Assembly: GCA_023375675.1 (NCBI GenBank)
Contig: JALQBC010000052.1
Location: forward strand, 62,960 to 126,959
Source of the DNA: Cytospora piceicola
Taxonomy: Eukaryota > Ascomycota > Sordariomycetes > Diaporthales > Cytosporaceae
Direction: 5' to 3'
DNA: 64,000 nt
This document shows positions 21,075 to 32,004 of this stretch, in pieces (position 1 is the stretch's first letter; each line of letters starts with the position of its first letter). A program made the translations under genes and the position numbers. The notes under the pieces are model-generated. The model was given only the letters and a program-made list of their open reading frames with translations, ran no database searches and was not told the origin of the DNA.

Positions 21075-23666
21075 ATGGCGCCCAAACAAAAGACCTTCGA
21101 GCTAATCCCCGATCCTGTCGGCCAACCTGGCCAGGGCATTCAAGCTGGCAGTGTACTTAGCAAGCCTCCAATGACAACAAAACAGGCAAAGAAGCTCTAC
21201 AGACAAAAGAACCAAGGGCCCAAACTGTCCAAGGCAGAGCAGCGCCGAATTGAGCTCATGGAACAGGACCGCATACGGAAGGAGTTCGAGAGGGAGAAGG
21301 CACAAGCAAGAGCAAGGACTGCCAGGGAACGGAAGAAGGAAAAGGAAGAGAAGGAGAAGGAGGAAAGGAGAAGAAAGGGGCTGCCACTCATCGACATACA
21401 CCCAAGCCAAGATACTATTTCCAACTTCATCAGCCGCATGGGATTCGGAAGGAAACCTGTCTCGAATGGGGGCAAATCCAAACTCGACACTGTCCAGGAG
21501 GCTGAATCTGTGACAGTCACAGAAGGAGAACCCGGTACTGAGACCGATGGCGGAAACACACACGAGGAGGACGAGGCGTCGGAAAAGGAGAACCAACAGC
21601 CCAGTGATAATGCAGGGGATAGACCAGCCAAGAGACGCCGAACTACCCATCCTAATGGGAAGCCGGATAGGAAGCTGGATGGGAAATTACTAGACAGGAT
21701 GATCCACATCCCTTCTCAACGTTCGCTCGGTGCGGTAGCACGAGTCGCCCAGGAACTCGGAATGGAGTCACGGTCAAGAGCAAGCAGCGTGGATACCGAT
21801 GATGCGGCTACAGAGACTATGCTAGAGGACCAGCTCATAGCCGATGTTGAAATGGCGTCTTCAAGGAGTATGGCCATTTCGAGCCCGATCAAGCCGACTC
21901 CTGTCAAAGAGGCCTCTCCACCATATGTCCCGGCAACGGAATCCGTGTCCACAGTCCCTACAATCCCCCAACAAACGCGGCCTGCATCTCGAATACCGCC
22001 TTCTATACAGCCAGAGCCACAGCCTCCAAAAGCTTCCATCAGTGATAACCTGACGACAACCAAGACTGCCGCCTCAACACATGTGCGGACTCGTCACGGT
22101 GAAGGTACCTTCAAGAAGCCAACCTCGCCATTTGTTTCACACCTCCGGGAGAAAGTCGACATTGAATCTCCGGCGATCAGGGATCCATCCGCTCCTCCCA
22201 GGTTCAAGGCACCAGCGGAGACGCAAAATTCCAATCTTGCCAAACCTAGGTTTCTCCCTCAGCATGTTCAGGCGCCCAGGCCTATACCTGTGCAGGCTTC
22301 TCCCACTTACGCAGGCTCGAGGCGAACAGTCACTGGGGTAGTCAACGCTATTCCCACGAGCACTCAGCTCTTCGTGCTGAATCATGCCGATGAGCTCTTT
22401 CCGAGTGCATCTCAGGAGGCACAGGAGCTACTTGAGGATCAAATTCCAGCCGCGAAGGCCAGACCAATAGCCGGGTCCTCCCTAGTTCGAAAATCGCCGA
22501 AGCCTACTCCTAAGGCTATGGCGGCTCACAGGCCGGTGACAACATCTCATCCGCGTCCACCGTTCTTGTCGCGTCAACAAATGAAACCACCTCCGCTTAA
22601 AGCCACAGCGCCGCTCGAGTTTTCTTTCCTGTCGACTCAGGACTTTATCCTCTCGTCGCAGGATATGTTAGAGTTGGAAACACCAAGCAAAGTGGATGAA
22701 GATCCGACGCCTAACAAACCTCCGGAAACCAGGCCATTTGCAAAAACGGCCGCTTCGCCTACGAAACGCCAGGAAGGCCCGGAATCTGGCAGACCGCGTG
22801 TCACGGAGCTGCACGTCCCCACAGAACCGAAAGCGCCAGCACTATCTTCTACTACATGTTCTCAGCCTGAAGGTGGCCTTGGCTGTCGGAGGTCAAGTTC
22901 AGCAGCGTCTGGGGGGAGAACGGGGATTCAGGCAGAAATATGCATGGGCCAGGCCAAAGATGCCGTTGATTGTCCGACCCGACTCCACAGCCCCCAACGA
23001 CGGCATCCAAGTGGTCCCGAAGATTGCCGTCAACCATCTCAGCCACCATCTCAGCCAGCGTCGCGGACAACATTCGCCCAGCGAGAGAGCCGTAGCAGAG
23101 AGGATCCCAGCGATCAGAGCCACAGCTCCAAACAGGTGATTGGAAATGCACCGTCTATCTGTCGGTCCCTGTCATCTGCAAAGCTTCCTCGAACGAATTC
23201 CCCCTCCGATGCCAAAGATGCCATTGCCACCCCACGGGCATCACCTCCAAAGAAACGGATGTTCGGGTCGAGCGGGCCAGGGGCTGAAGTTTTAGTAGCC
23301 ATGGAGCGAAGCTACCGAGAAAATTTACAGGAGAGGCGACGTCGCGAGGACGAGCTGCGGGCACTGGAAAATAAACAGCAAGAAGCAGAACGGCTGGCCA
23401 GGGAATTGGCAGACATCATTGACGCTGATGATGAATTGTCTGATGGTGGGGTGAGGGGGGATACAAAGCTGCATCAGTCAACAAATACAGGAGTAAGCGC
23501 GACGAATGAGCTACGTCAGACCTCGAGCGGAAAGCCGAGTGGAAAGACAGAACTGCCTGCATCGCAGGAGACAGATTATGGCGACTTTGACTTTGATGCA
23601 GGAGAGGAGGAGCTTGGTATACTGGCCGACATGGCGTGGGTTGATGATGACTTGGATGGATTTTAA
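21075..23666 (+). CDS. Large charged coiled-coil protein of unknown function, 863 aa
   Basis: This is an intronless gene. I prefer Met at 21075 (MAPKQKTFELIPD) over the upstream in-frame Met at 21030, because the product then begins with family-like sequence. The N-terminus has a long basic and acidic helix: KLSKAEQRRIELMEQDRIRK, then EREKAQARARTARERKKEKEE and ERRRKGLPLIDIHPSQDTIS, a block I recall as conserved in uncharacterised filamentous-fungal proteins. The middle is Pro/Ser/Thr-rich and disordered, with FSFLSTQDFILSSQDMLELE as a distinct hydrophobic/acidic motif. The C-terminus has PPKKRMFGSSGPGAEVLVAM and a second helix rich in Arg/Glu, then an acidic end (YGDFDFDAGEEELGIL). PAKRRR and PPKKR patches are possible nuclear signals. 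Function is not inferable. Confidence 0.85.
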   Translation: MAPKQKTFELIPDPVGQPGQGIQAGSVLSKPPMTTKQAKKLYRQKNQGPKLSKAEQRRIELMEQDRIRKEFEREKAQARARTARERKKEKEEKEKEERRRKGLPLIDIHPSQDTISNFISRMGFGRKPVSNGGKSKLDTVQEAESVTVTEGEPGTETDGGNTHEEDEASEKENQQPSDNAGDRPAKRRRTTHPNGKPDRKLDGKLLDRMIHIPSQRSLGAVARVAQELGMESRSRASSVDTDDAATETMLEDQLIADVEMASSRSMAISSPIKPTPVKEASPPYVPATESVSTVPTIPQQTRPASRIPPSIQPEPQPPKASISDNLTTTKTAASTHVRTRHGEGTFKKPTSPFVSHLREKVDIESPAIRDPSAPPRFKAPAETQNSNLAKPRFLPQHVQAPRPIPVQASPTYAGSRRTVTGVVNAIPTSTQLFVLNHADELFPSASQEAQELLEDQIPAAKARPIAGSSLVRKSPKPTPKAMAAHRPVTTSHPRPPFLSRQQMKPPPLKATAPLEFSFLSTQDFILSSQDMLELETPSKVDEDPTPNKPPETRPFAKTAASPTKRQEGPESGRPRVTELHVPTEPKAPALSSTTCSQPEGGLGCRRSSSAASGGRTGIQAEICMGQAKDAVDCPTRLHSPQRRHPSGPEDCRQPSQPPSQPASRTTFAQRESRSREDPSDQSHSSKQVIGNAPSICRSLSSAKLPRTNSPSDAKDAIATPRASPPKKRMFGSSGPGAEVLVAMERSYRENLQERRRREDELRALENKQQEAERLARELADIIDADDELSDGGVRGDTKLHQSTNTGVSATNELRQTSSGKPSGKTELPASQETDYGDFDFDAGEEELGILADMAWVDDDLDGF

Positions 23667-24461
23667 AGGTAATCAAAGGCTGGTTTGTATATGAAAGCAT
23701 GACATTGGTTTGGTAGTGGCAATACCCTAGGATAACAGGCAACGGGTGGTGTGGGTTCGTCAAGTGAGCATTCAGCGATGGTGTTTTGAAGGGTTTGGTT
23801 GTATTCGGCGGTTGGTTCAGAGAGGATGGGATTGGTATTTACATGAGTCCGCTTGGAATTTGTTCAGCTTGGTTGTCCCAAGAGGTGTCCATTCTATCAG
23901 ATTGTAACAACTCCTCAAATTTGTCTATATTGCAGCCGCGGTCTCCTGCGAGACTTGGAACAGTCGGCAGGTCACCGGCCTCTTGTCCGTCGTGCCCTTA
24001 CTCATCCAATCATGAGCCACGCGTCCTTGCCATACCTCTATGGCCCTGGGTTGGTACCATAAGCCGAAGATCAGCGTGGCTGAATCTGAGAATGTCAGCT
24101 CAAATGCAGATAAGCGGCAGTAGCGTCGTGGGTGATGAGTGAGCACCGACTTGGCCTGCTTGGATGGTAAGCTAGGACTGGCCAAGGATGCGTTTCACAT
24201 CATCTGGCCATCGATACTCATTATGAGTCATTTTGAACCATTCCTAATCCGGCGATACGGGCCCCGTCAACGGTGGGCTGATAGGCAAGATTCGAGGCGA
24301 GATCCTTGTGGGGGAACGGGGAAGGATGCAAAGCAAGGGTGGATAGACGACTGGCCGTTTGTATGTACTTAAGTACCTAAGTATGGATGGTCGGTCTAGT
24401 GGTTTGGTAGTTCAGCCTCCGGCATTTATAAATCGCCACGACCTCACACTCATCTCTCATC
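23667..24461. other. Intergenic stretch, bZIP promoter
   Basis: No gene is supported. Near 24362-24384 there is GTACTTAAGTACCTAAGTA, related to the ACCTAGGT palindromes found elsewhere in the window. A CATTTATAAATCG stretch at about 24422-24434 is TATA-like and lies about 30 bases before the first ATG of the bZIP leader. Confidence 0.45.
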
Positions 24462-25491
24462 ATGTTTAGTCTTCCTCCTCCTTCATCAACTCACCACCCT
24501 GGTTTGATGGTATAACCCTCAACCAACTCTTTACTCCACCCACCCATATTCTCCTCCGGAGACACATCGGCTGGCCTCGCTAACTCGAGGCCGCCCACAC
24601 CCTGCAAACATGGACGCCGCCGCAACAACATCAGGTGCAGCGGCACGACAGACCGCGGTCCACTTCGTTCGCCCTCGACTCCAATAGTTTCCTCAACGAT
24701 AACAACTATCATCACCATCAGGATCCGCTCTCGATAACGACAGGAACAACAGGTCTCGACTCGGAGTTCCTGTCGCCGGACCTGTGGTCGCATCTATGCA
24801 CAACTGGTGATACCCCTGGAAACATCTTATCTACCGCCCAAGATCCTTTGTCATTTGGGCCATTGGATTCGTGGACAACGTCAGACAAGGCCTTTACTGC
24901 GGTGCCATCTCTTGCTTTGGATTTTCATTTCGGTTAGTCCTATCTTCAAACTATCACTTCAATCAACCTTTGAGGGCGATCTCACTAACACAGTTACCAG
25001 ACCCTGCCCTGATAGAATCTCTTCCGGATTCTACAAATATCCCAGACTTCTTTATCGATACTCCACTACAGCCTCTTTCTCACTCTAACTCCCACCCTCA
25101 ACCTTACTCTCAACCACACATGCTCACTCCACCACAAGCTTTGATCACCAACAGCACCGGTAGCCAATCCTCAACCCCCTCCCCGTCAGACAGCAGCCCC
25201 CACGCCGGCGAAGGCACCAGCACAGGCCATAGCTCCAGCGGGGCCGGACGTCAACCATCCAAGACCCAGGAAGACCCGGACACGGTGCTGAAGCGCCAGC
25301 GCAACACCATCGCCGCGCGGAAGTACCGGCAGAAGCGGCTCGACCGGGTCAAGGAGCTGGAGGACGCTTTGGAGAGCATGACGCAGGATCGGGACAACTT
25401 GAGGCTGCGGTTGGCGAGGCAGGAGGCTGAGACCGCGGCCCTGAAGGAGATGATGAAGATGAAGTCTGGGCAGGATAGTGGTAATATGTAA
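24462..25491 (+). CDS. bZIP transcription factor, GCN4/JlbA/IDI-4-like, about 279 aa
   Basis: This is a DNA-binding regulator. The basic region KRQRNTIAARKYRQKRLDRV in exon 3 is followed by a leucine-zipper heptad series (ELEDALESMTQDRDNLRLRL and onward to LKEMMKMK). The core N-T-x-A-A-R-K-Y-R-Q resembles Aspergillus JlbA and Podospora IDI-4, stress and starvation factors related to Gcn4. Exons 2 and 3 are well supported: about 24635-24932 and 25001-25491, with GTTAGT donor and TTACCAG acceptor. Exon 2 has no in-frame ATG, so an upstream exon is needed. The best candidate is 24462-24509 (MFSLPPPSSTHHPGLM), joined by a phase-0 intron with a weak GTATAA donor and an acceptor at 24634 or 24640. 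Exon 1 is the uncertain part. The same ATG would act as a short upstream open frame if unspliced. Confidence 0.8.
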
Positions 25492-26837
25492 TTAAAACGC
25501 AGTCTCTATTTAAAAAAAAATATCTTTTACTATCTTTCCGCCTCCTCTTGAACCAACCTCTGTATCGTAACATTGAAGCATTTCAAAATTGCCGAAAGGA
25601 CCTCGGGAGACCAGCAATATCAATGTCGATACTATTGTTGACAGTGCTGATCTCCCGTAGTGATGTTGTTCAATCTGCACACGGGGATATTAACATCTCA
25701 TAGATACAACGAGGGGCTTTGGATGATGAGGGCTTGGGATCTTGCTCAGACGATGTCGGCTCTTGAGTTTACTCTCTCAGTCAGGCCACAAGACTCATCA
25801 CGTATGTAGATGAGGAGCACTGATCGGCTTAGGGAACGTGGTGTCATCTTGGCAGTGTATTGGAATTGAATGGTGGGCACGGAAGGAAGGTTGGGTCTCA
25901 CCATCTCAAGTCGAGTCGAGTCGATTCTTGGTCACATATAAATGGCCTCCCTCGCCATATCAAATGGAATTCGAGGATGGCTGCAAAAACTTGAGAATGC
26001 TTCAACAACGACGTCTTCAGACGCTTACTTTATACTGACATCTTTCATCTATAGTGCCAGGCTCGTCTTACACGATAATGTTGTTCATGATGAGCAAATA
26101 TGATTCATTTTATTTCATACACTTCTCTACCCAGGTACATATGCAGGCAAGCTCTCTGGTCGCCGTTTGACGTGATGCCATCCCTGCCTTCGGGAGGTGG
26201 TGTGTGTTGTGAATTGCCTCTGTTACATTCTGCTTACATGGTATTAGTCAAAGAATCGCGAGAAATTTCCCTAGTCTACCAAACACTGGGGCACACCTAA
26301 ACGGTACCTTGGTAGCATCCTCATATGTGCACATCCCCCTCCTTTGAGCCGTACCTAGATATCGTCCAGAACCCGTGGCATTCACACGCGGTCTCCTGTT
26401 CGATTTATACATCATTGATGCAATCCCCTTAATCAATTTCCTTCTGATGGACCAAATCAAACCCGTAGCGGAGTCAGTCGCACTGAAAGGATATGTAACT
26501 CATACCGTAATAACATCGTCAACCTTGGGAGTCTACCAAGGTATTACATAGGCAGCCCGGTTACGAGTTGATCATTCCACGTTGGGAAAAAGGGCTACAG
26601 GCCCCGGCCTGTCAGCCAAATTCTCTAGCTTCTCGTGCGGAACCCCTGATGCGTTCCTAACCCACCTTCGCCAGTATGTAGCAGGCGGCGGGCCCCGGGG
26701 GTTCTACGATGTAAAATCCAGTATATCAATGGCATGTTGGTTTCAGTGCCTAACAAAGTGTACGACGATGTCAACTGGTTGATACCAAGTTTTCGAAGAA
26801 GTAAATACCACTAAATGTGGACTTTGATAAGATAGGT

Positions 26838-26980
26838 ACCTAGGTAGGTACTGTAGAACACCTACTTGAGTAAGTACCTAGGTAGGTGGTTTGGATAGAA
26901 ACATATACCACTATAAGAACTGTCAGACCTCACCTGGCAGGAGATACGTTGTCTACCCAGGGCTACCTAGGTACCTAGGT
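26838..26980. repeat. Cluster of ACCTAGGT palindromes
   Basis: Four exact ACCTAGGT copies occur at 26838, 26876, 26965 and 26973, within longer GGTACCTAGGTAGGTA-type runs. Another lies at 27440. Single copies at 4468, 30783 and 32235 are also intergenic. None was noticed inside a coding exon. Confidence 0.7.
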
Positions 26981-27060
26981 ATCCTGAGAGAACAAAGCAT
27001 TCGGGCCTTTTTCAATAATCTTAGCGTGCTTTCCCATCCAGGAAGCTCCTTTCTTCATCG

Positions 27061-27248
27061 CACCTCAGCCTTGTGATTTAGTGTCTTTCGTTCCTCCCCT
27101 GTTATACCCAACCTAACACCAAGACCACACCTGGGCAGCTCTGATTCCAGAACCCTAGAAGTGGAAGACCCTTATCGGTCATATTAGCGCTATTACCTCG
27201 GCATGGAACCCTTTCCCTCGACGTCACTTCAGCCTTGTGGTTTAGTGT
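27061..27248 (+). repeat. Imperfect 24-bp direct repeat
   Basis: CACCTCAGCCTTGTGATTTA at 27061 and CACTTCAGCCTTGTGGTTTA at 27225, each followed by GTGT, match at 22 of 24 positions. Similar pyrimidine-rich sequence and an ATACCCA motif follow both copies, suggesting a diverged duplication of roughly 60 bases. Confidence 0.55.
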
Positions 27249-27610
27249 TCCCCCTTCCTCCTCACATGCTCCACCTGACCATACCCAGCTCAAACTGGTT
27301 GCAACATCGATTGTGATTCTCCCTTTCTTGCTCTGGGAAAAGAAAGTCCTTGGAAGTTCTTAGCACCTCTTCAGGCACGAAGCTTCCTCTCCCCCCTTTA
27401 TTCAGACTTTCACATTGGTGTTTCCGTCTCTTCTAAAGTACCTAGGTACTTCTTCCCATCTAAACAGCCCACCCGTGGACCGCGTCGCGACTGCCTCAAT
27501 TGCTTACTTACGCGTTACAACAAACTCTCCACAAGCTGCCATCAAGGTTCTTTACCAGTCTACTCATCTAGCTCGACATCAGCATTCACAGCACCAAACA
27601 GACATTGAAG

Positions 27611-29808
27611 ATGTCTTCCACTGGCCTGGCCGTTCTCGGCCTCATGCAGTAAGTCGATTGCATTTTTCAAACGTTACAAAGCCTACCCTCCTGAACCTCA
27701 TCACATGGCCACTACCACACACACGACGTCCCCTGCTCCGCACAAACAAGATGAGGCCAAACAGGAACTGGCGGTTCCAAAGAGTAACATCGCCAAGAAA
27801 GTCCCCCAATTGAAGCAGTCACAACGTGCCTAGCGCAACCGAGACCACGGGTGGTAACACACTCACGCGTCGGGTTTGCAAGTTCAGTGTCGAAGCCTAC
27901 TATCCTCTCTTTTCACTCTACTCATTGTCCCTCCTTCCTTCTCATTCTCTTTGCTACTCATGGTCTATTTCCTTGTCCAGTCTGTCGGCACTTGGATGGT
28001 TCTCCTGACATATACCCTTAGAGCCAAAGGCTACATCGAGGGCCTGATCTCCAACCACTACAGCAAGCAGTACCAGCCGTATCCTCCCGTCGCCAACCCC
28101 CAGTTCACCACCAAGGATGTCTCCGTCGTCTGCGCCCTTCTCAACCCTCCCCAGATATTTCCGGAGTGTCTCAAGTCCTGGCTGGGCAACAACCCTAAGG
28201 AGATCATCCTTGTCACCATCTGTCACTGCTACTATAACATTCTGACCGCCATTGAGTCTTACAACCTCACCGAGGATGATCGAGCCAAGATCAGGGTGTT
28301 ACATGTAGGAGTGGGCGTCTATGGCCAGCGCCTTCAGCATGCGATGGGATTTGGCGAGGTCACTGGCAAGATCATGGCAGTCACCGATGATCAGATCCTT
28401 TGGTCTGATCACACTCTCGAGTCCAGTAAGCAGGCCATTCGATTTCTTTGTTATAACTCACATTGTCTAAGGCTCACTGTTGTAGTGCTCCCTTGCTTCG
28501 AAGATACCGAGGTGGGCGCTGCCGGTGGACCCATCAGCGTCTATATCCCTCCTGAGCGTCGCGACCCTAATGTCATCACCCCTTGGGAGGTGGCTGGTAC
28601 GTATAACCTTGTTCTCTCTTACTACTCATCCATACACTATTCTGACATTTCTGCCCACTTTAACAGGCACGAAGTACCTCTTTGGCGGTCGTGGAGGCGG
28701 CCGTGCTTACTGGGTCGCAGACAAGTGGACTTGGTGTCTGGCTGGCTGTACCTGGCTGGGACGGACTGCCATCTTCCAAGACTCTGAGTTTCTCGATCTC
28801 TTCATCACCGAGATGTGGAACGGAAAGCTTCTGAACACGGGTGGTGACAACTTCATTACCAGATACCTGCACCAGCATGGCCATGTGATTGCGGTGCAGT
28901 ACGATGATGCCGCCACGGTCTGGCGCACCGTCAAGCGCAGCAACACAATGATTGACCAGCGTTTGCGTTAGGAACGCAACACTCTACAATCCTACTGGCG
29001 GTTTCTGCGCGATGTACCTCAAACTTTCCGCCATTCCTACGTCTCGTATGGCACTTGCAACCGTCTGCTCCGCGTTCCTCTTGGCATCAGCCATCTGGCC
29101 GCTTGGGGCCATGCTGGCTACTACTATCCCAAGTGCACCCTGGCCTATCTCGCCTACTGCATGTGGAAGCAGTACCCCGGCCACAAGAAGTTCTTCAACG
29201 CCTACCCCTACATGCTCACTGCCCGCAACGTCCTCACTGCCATTGCCTGTGACTATTCCTGGCTGGTCATTGGCATCTGGGGCTTGTGCACCATCTCGAC
29301 AGATGCCTGGGTTCATGGTGATGGAAACACTGCTCAGAAGCAGCCCGGTGTCGCGATCCTGAAATGGAAATATGGACCCGAGCCCGAGGACAATGCAACC
29401 GAGGCTCACGGCAGTCCTTTGGCTGACGTGCCTCAGAACACCGGTGCTGGTATCCTGGATGCTCCTGGTAGGATCAGTGTCCCTGTTCAGGAGCCAGTCT
29501 CTATCTCAGCTCGCCGTACTGATGCGGATGGGGATGTGGATGACGAATTGTCCAGCATCCCTACTTACCAGGAGGCACTGGTTATCTTTGACTCTCTTAT
29601 CCAGGCCAAAGAGGCCAAGAAGAGTACCGGAGCTCGATTTCCATACAAGGTCCCCGTCACTATCGTCTGTGCGGATGGAAATGGAGGACAGCGACCTGTC
29701 ACAGCCATGATTCCCTGTGAGGAATGGGCTGAGGACTGCGTTCCGAATGAGGACATGGAGGGCTCTTCTGAGGAGCGTGAGGGAGATGAGCACGAGAAGG
29801 AGGAGTAG
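27611..29808 (+). pseudogene. Cps1-like family 2 glycosyltransferase, broken by an in-frame stop
   Basis: The intact family consists of processive membrane glycosyltransferases related to hyaluronan, chitin and type 3 capsule synthases. Readable parts: a membrane segment near 27935-28020, TTKDVSVVCALLNPPQIFPE, WLGNNPKEIILVTI, TGKIMAVTDDQILWSDHTLE (second Asp motif), an intron 28426-28485, FEDTEVGAAGGPISVY, an intron 28597-28667, GGRGGGRAYWVADKW, LNTGGDNFITRYLHQHG (acceptor Asp motif) and IDQRLR. The next codon, 28969-28971, is TAG where the QxxRW motif requires Trp; reading resumes in the same frame as ERNTLQSYWRFLRDVPQTFR and runs to 29808. The expected Asp after VTI is also not evident (VTICHCYYNI). 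The first exon is unclear; 27611-27648 is one option. A sequencing error at the stop cannot be excluded. Confidence 0.8.
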
Positions 29809-30909
29809 ATCAATGCTTGTCACGCTGCTGAGTGGCTTGGGCCTGCGCTTACGGAGGTAAGTCATAGGAGAAAAGTAATGATAGTCAGGGTATGTTGTAT
29901 TCCGGCTTGCCTTTTGTTCTAACGGTTTCTTCTACTACAGGTCTTTGGAAAAGCAGCAAATTGCCTATACCCTCTGGGCCGACTTCTTGAGCCTCGACGA
30001 CACCTTCATGATACTGTCAATATCCAACACAGCAACCTACTCGCTTGCCTACCTAGCACAGATGCTTCCTTCGCAACAATTCCCAGGTGTGCACCATTCT
30101 ATTGGTTACATACACATCAATTCTGGTTTCTTTACGACAAAGCAGCAGCAGACTGCACCTATTCAACCTTCCTGGCGAGCCTTCTGGGTGTCAACCCTTC
30201 ACGCCCACTATTCGACAACATGGTCGACATAACCATCTGCTGGGGGTTTCTATCAGCAGTAGTCTGCTTTTCAAATTTTGTAAAATAGTTTCATTTGTGT
30301 GGTTTGGCAATATTTGCAGTCTTAGACGATGGTTATTTTGTCTGGAAATTTCACTTGTGGACAGCCAGCTTCCAGACAATTCACTTTGATGTTTGGGCCA
30401 GTCTACTCGACCGCAGTCAGGTTTATGCGGTTCTCTTCGGAAGGTGACCTGGTGACCATGACGTGGGTTCATGGGCTTGATGGTTTTGAGGGTCTGGTCT
30501 TGTTTTGCCTTCCATTGTAGGATGTATTATAAAGTGGTTTGTTTAGCCTGTCAACTGTCCTGGTCAACAGTCAGTCTCCCTGAAATCATAGCATTTACAG
30601 CCTGAGATAGTTCTTCTTCTTCTTAGAGAGCAACTGGTTTCCCAGGAAAGGCAAGCATTTCCAGGCTCCATTTGGCAGGAAGGCACAGACTACACACGGT
30701 ACATTAATATAATCCGTGCAGAAAGATGAAGTGGGCTGGTTTGCCTGTGTCAATTTTATATCTGCAAGTCACCACGGTGAGCACCTAGGTCGCGCGACGT
30801 ACGTCTAATTTACAGGTCTTTCAGGACACCTTGCCCCTTTCCCCCTCCAGGGTCACTCCATAAGTCAGAGAGCAAGCCCGGGCTTGCATGTGGAACCAGT
30901 AATGGGTAT
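29809..30909. other. Convergent intergenic region with an intron-like segment
   Basis: This lies between the 3' ends of the glycosyltransferase relic and the minus-strand aldo/keto reductase. A well-formed intron signature occurs at 29857-29940 (GTAAGT donor, TTCTAAC branch, CTACTACAG acceptor), so the relic's transcript may have had a spliced 3' exon. ACCTAGGT occurs at 30783. No gene is supported. Confidence 0.45.
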
Positions 30910-32004
30910 CTAGTTGTCGAGAGGAGTGACGGTGGGATCCCAGCAGACGGGCTTGTACTCAGTTGTCTCCAGCTCCTTGACATCCTCTGGCGTCAAAGAG
31001 AATTCATAGACATCGGCATTCTGCTTGATCCGCTCAGGTGTGACACTCTTGGGCAGTGGGATGTACCCCTTCTCCAGAGACCACCGGACCAGGATCTGTG
31101 CCTCCGTCTTGCCGTACTTCTCGGCCAGTTTCTTGAGCACAGGCTCGCCCCACCTCTCGCCCCGGACCAGAGGGCTGTACGCCTCGATAGCCACACCCCT
31201 CTTCTTGCACCACTCGACGATATCGTTCCTTGCCAACCAAGGATGAATCTCCCACTGGCCCACACTCAACACACCACCCTTGCCCTCCCCGCCCCTCTCG
31301 GCCTCAAGCTCCTTGATGTGCTGCTCCAGCTCGTCCAGGTGGTGCACGCCGTAGTTGGACACGCCGATGTTGCGGACCTTGCCCTCCTCGACACTCTCGA
31401 CCAGGCCGCGCCAGGCGTCCTTGCGGGCCTGGGAGCCGCCGTAGGGCGCGTGGAGGAGCATCAGGTCGATGTACCCCAGCCCCGTGAGCTCGAGGGTCTT
31501 GTTGACCTGGTCCTTGGCGTTCTGGTACGAGAGCGAGCGGCCGGGGACCTTGGAGGTGAAGAAGATCTGGTCGCGCGGCACGGTGGAGGTGACCTTGCTG
31601 ATGGCGGCGCCGCAGCCGGCTTCGTTCTTGTAGGCGGCGGCAGAGTCGATCTGTGAGGGTATGCGTGTAAGTGGGCTTGGACGGGATGGAGGCATGGAAA
31701 GAGGGTCAGGAGGAGAGAAGACGTACGTGACGGTAGCCGAGGTTCAAGGCCTCAACGGTGACGCCTTCGGCGACATCTTCTGGGCTGGGTGGCAGGTAGG
31801 GTTAGCAAGGGTCATGTTGCGGAGCGGAATGGAGCTTCGACAAGAGACTCACGTCTGCCAGAGCTAGAGAATGTGTTAGCTACAGCTATGCAGGATTCGA
31901 GGGGTTAGCAGCTAGGGAGTAGAACTCACACCATAGCCCAGCTGGGGGATCTCGAGGCCACTGTTGAGCTTGACCTTGCTCTGGAGGCTCAGTTGGGAGG
32001 CCAT
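30910..32004 (-). CDS. Aldo/keto reductase (AKR3/5-like), 294 aa, with an 11-nt microexon
   Basis: This is an NADPH-dependent carbonyl reductase, probably cytosolic. Minus-strand exons: 32004-31930, 31863-31853, 31784-31727 and 31650-30910. The second exon is only 11 nt (CTCTGGCAGAC). The splices join GLEIPQLGYG to LWQTPEDVAEGV and YRH to IDSAAAYKNEAG, and the total closes in frame. The tetrad is complete: D50 and Y55 in IDSAAAYKNE, K82 in FFTSKVPG and H115 in DLMLLHAPYGG. Also typical are NIGVSNYGVHHLDELEQ, AYSPLVRGERWGEPVL, LVRWSLEKGYIPLPKSVTPE and ETTEYKPVCWDP near the end. Relatives include yeast Gcy1/Ypr1-type and xylose-reductase-type enzymes. Substrate not inferable. It is divergent from DOM34. 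Confidence 0.93.

Larger units (their letters stand above)
25492..27610. other. Long intergenic stretch with palindromic repeats
   Basis: No coding region is supported in these 2.1 kb. It holds five copies of ACCTAGGT between 26838 and 27447, an imperfect 24-bp direct repeat (27061-27084 and 27225-27248), and pyrimidine-rich sequence before the glycosyltransferase relic. Open frames here are short and uninformative. Confidence 0.5.
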
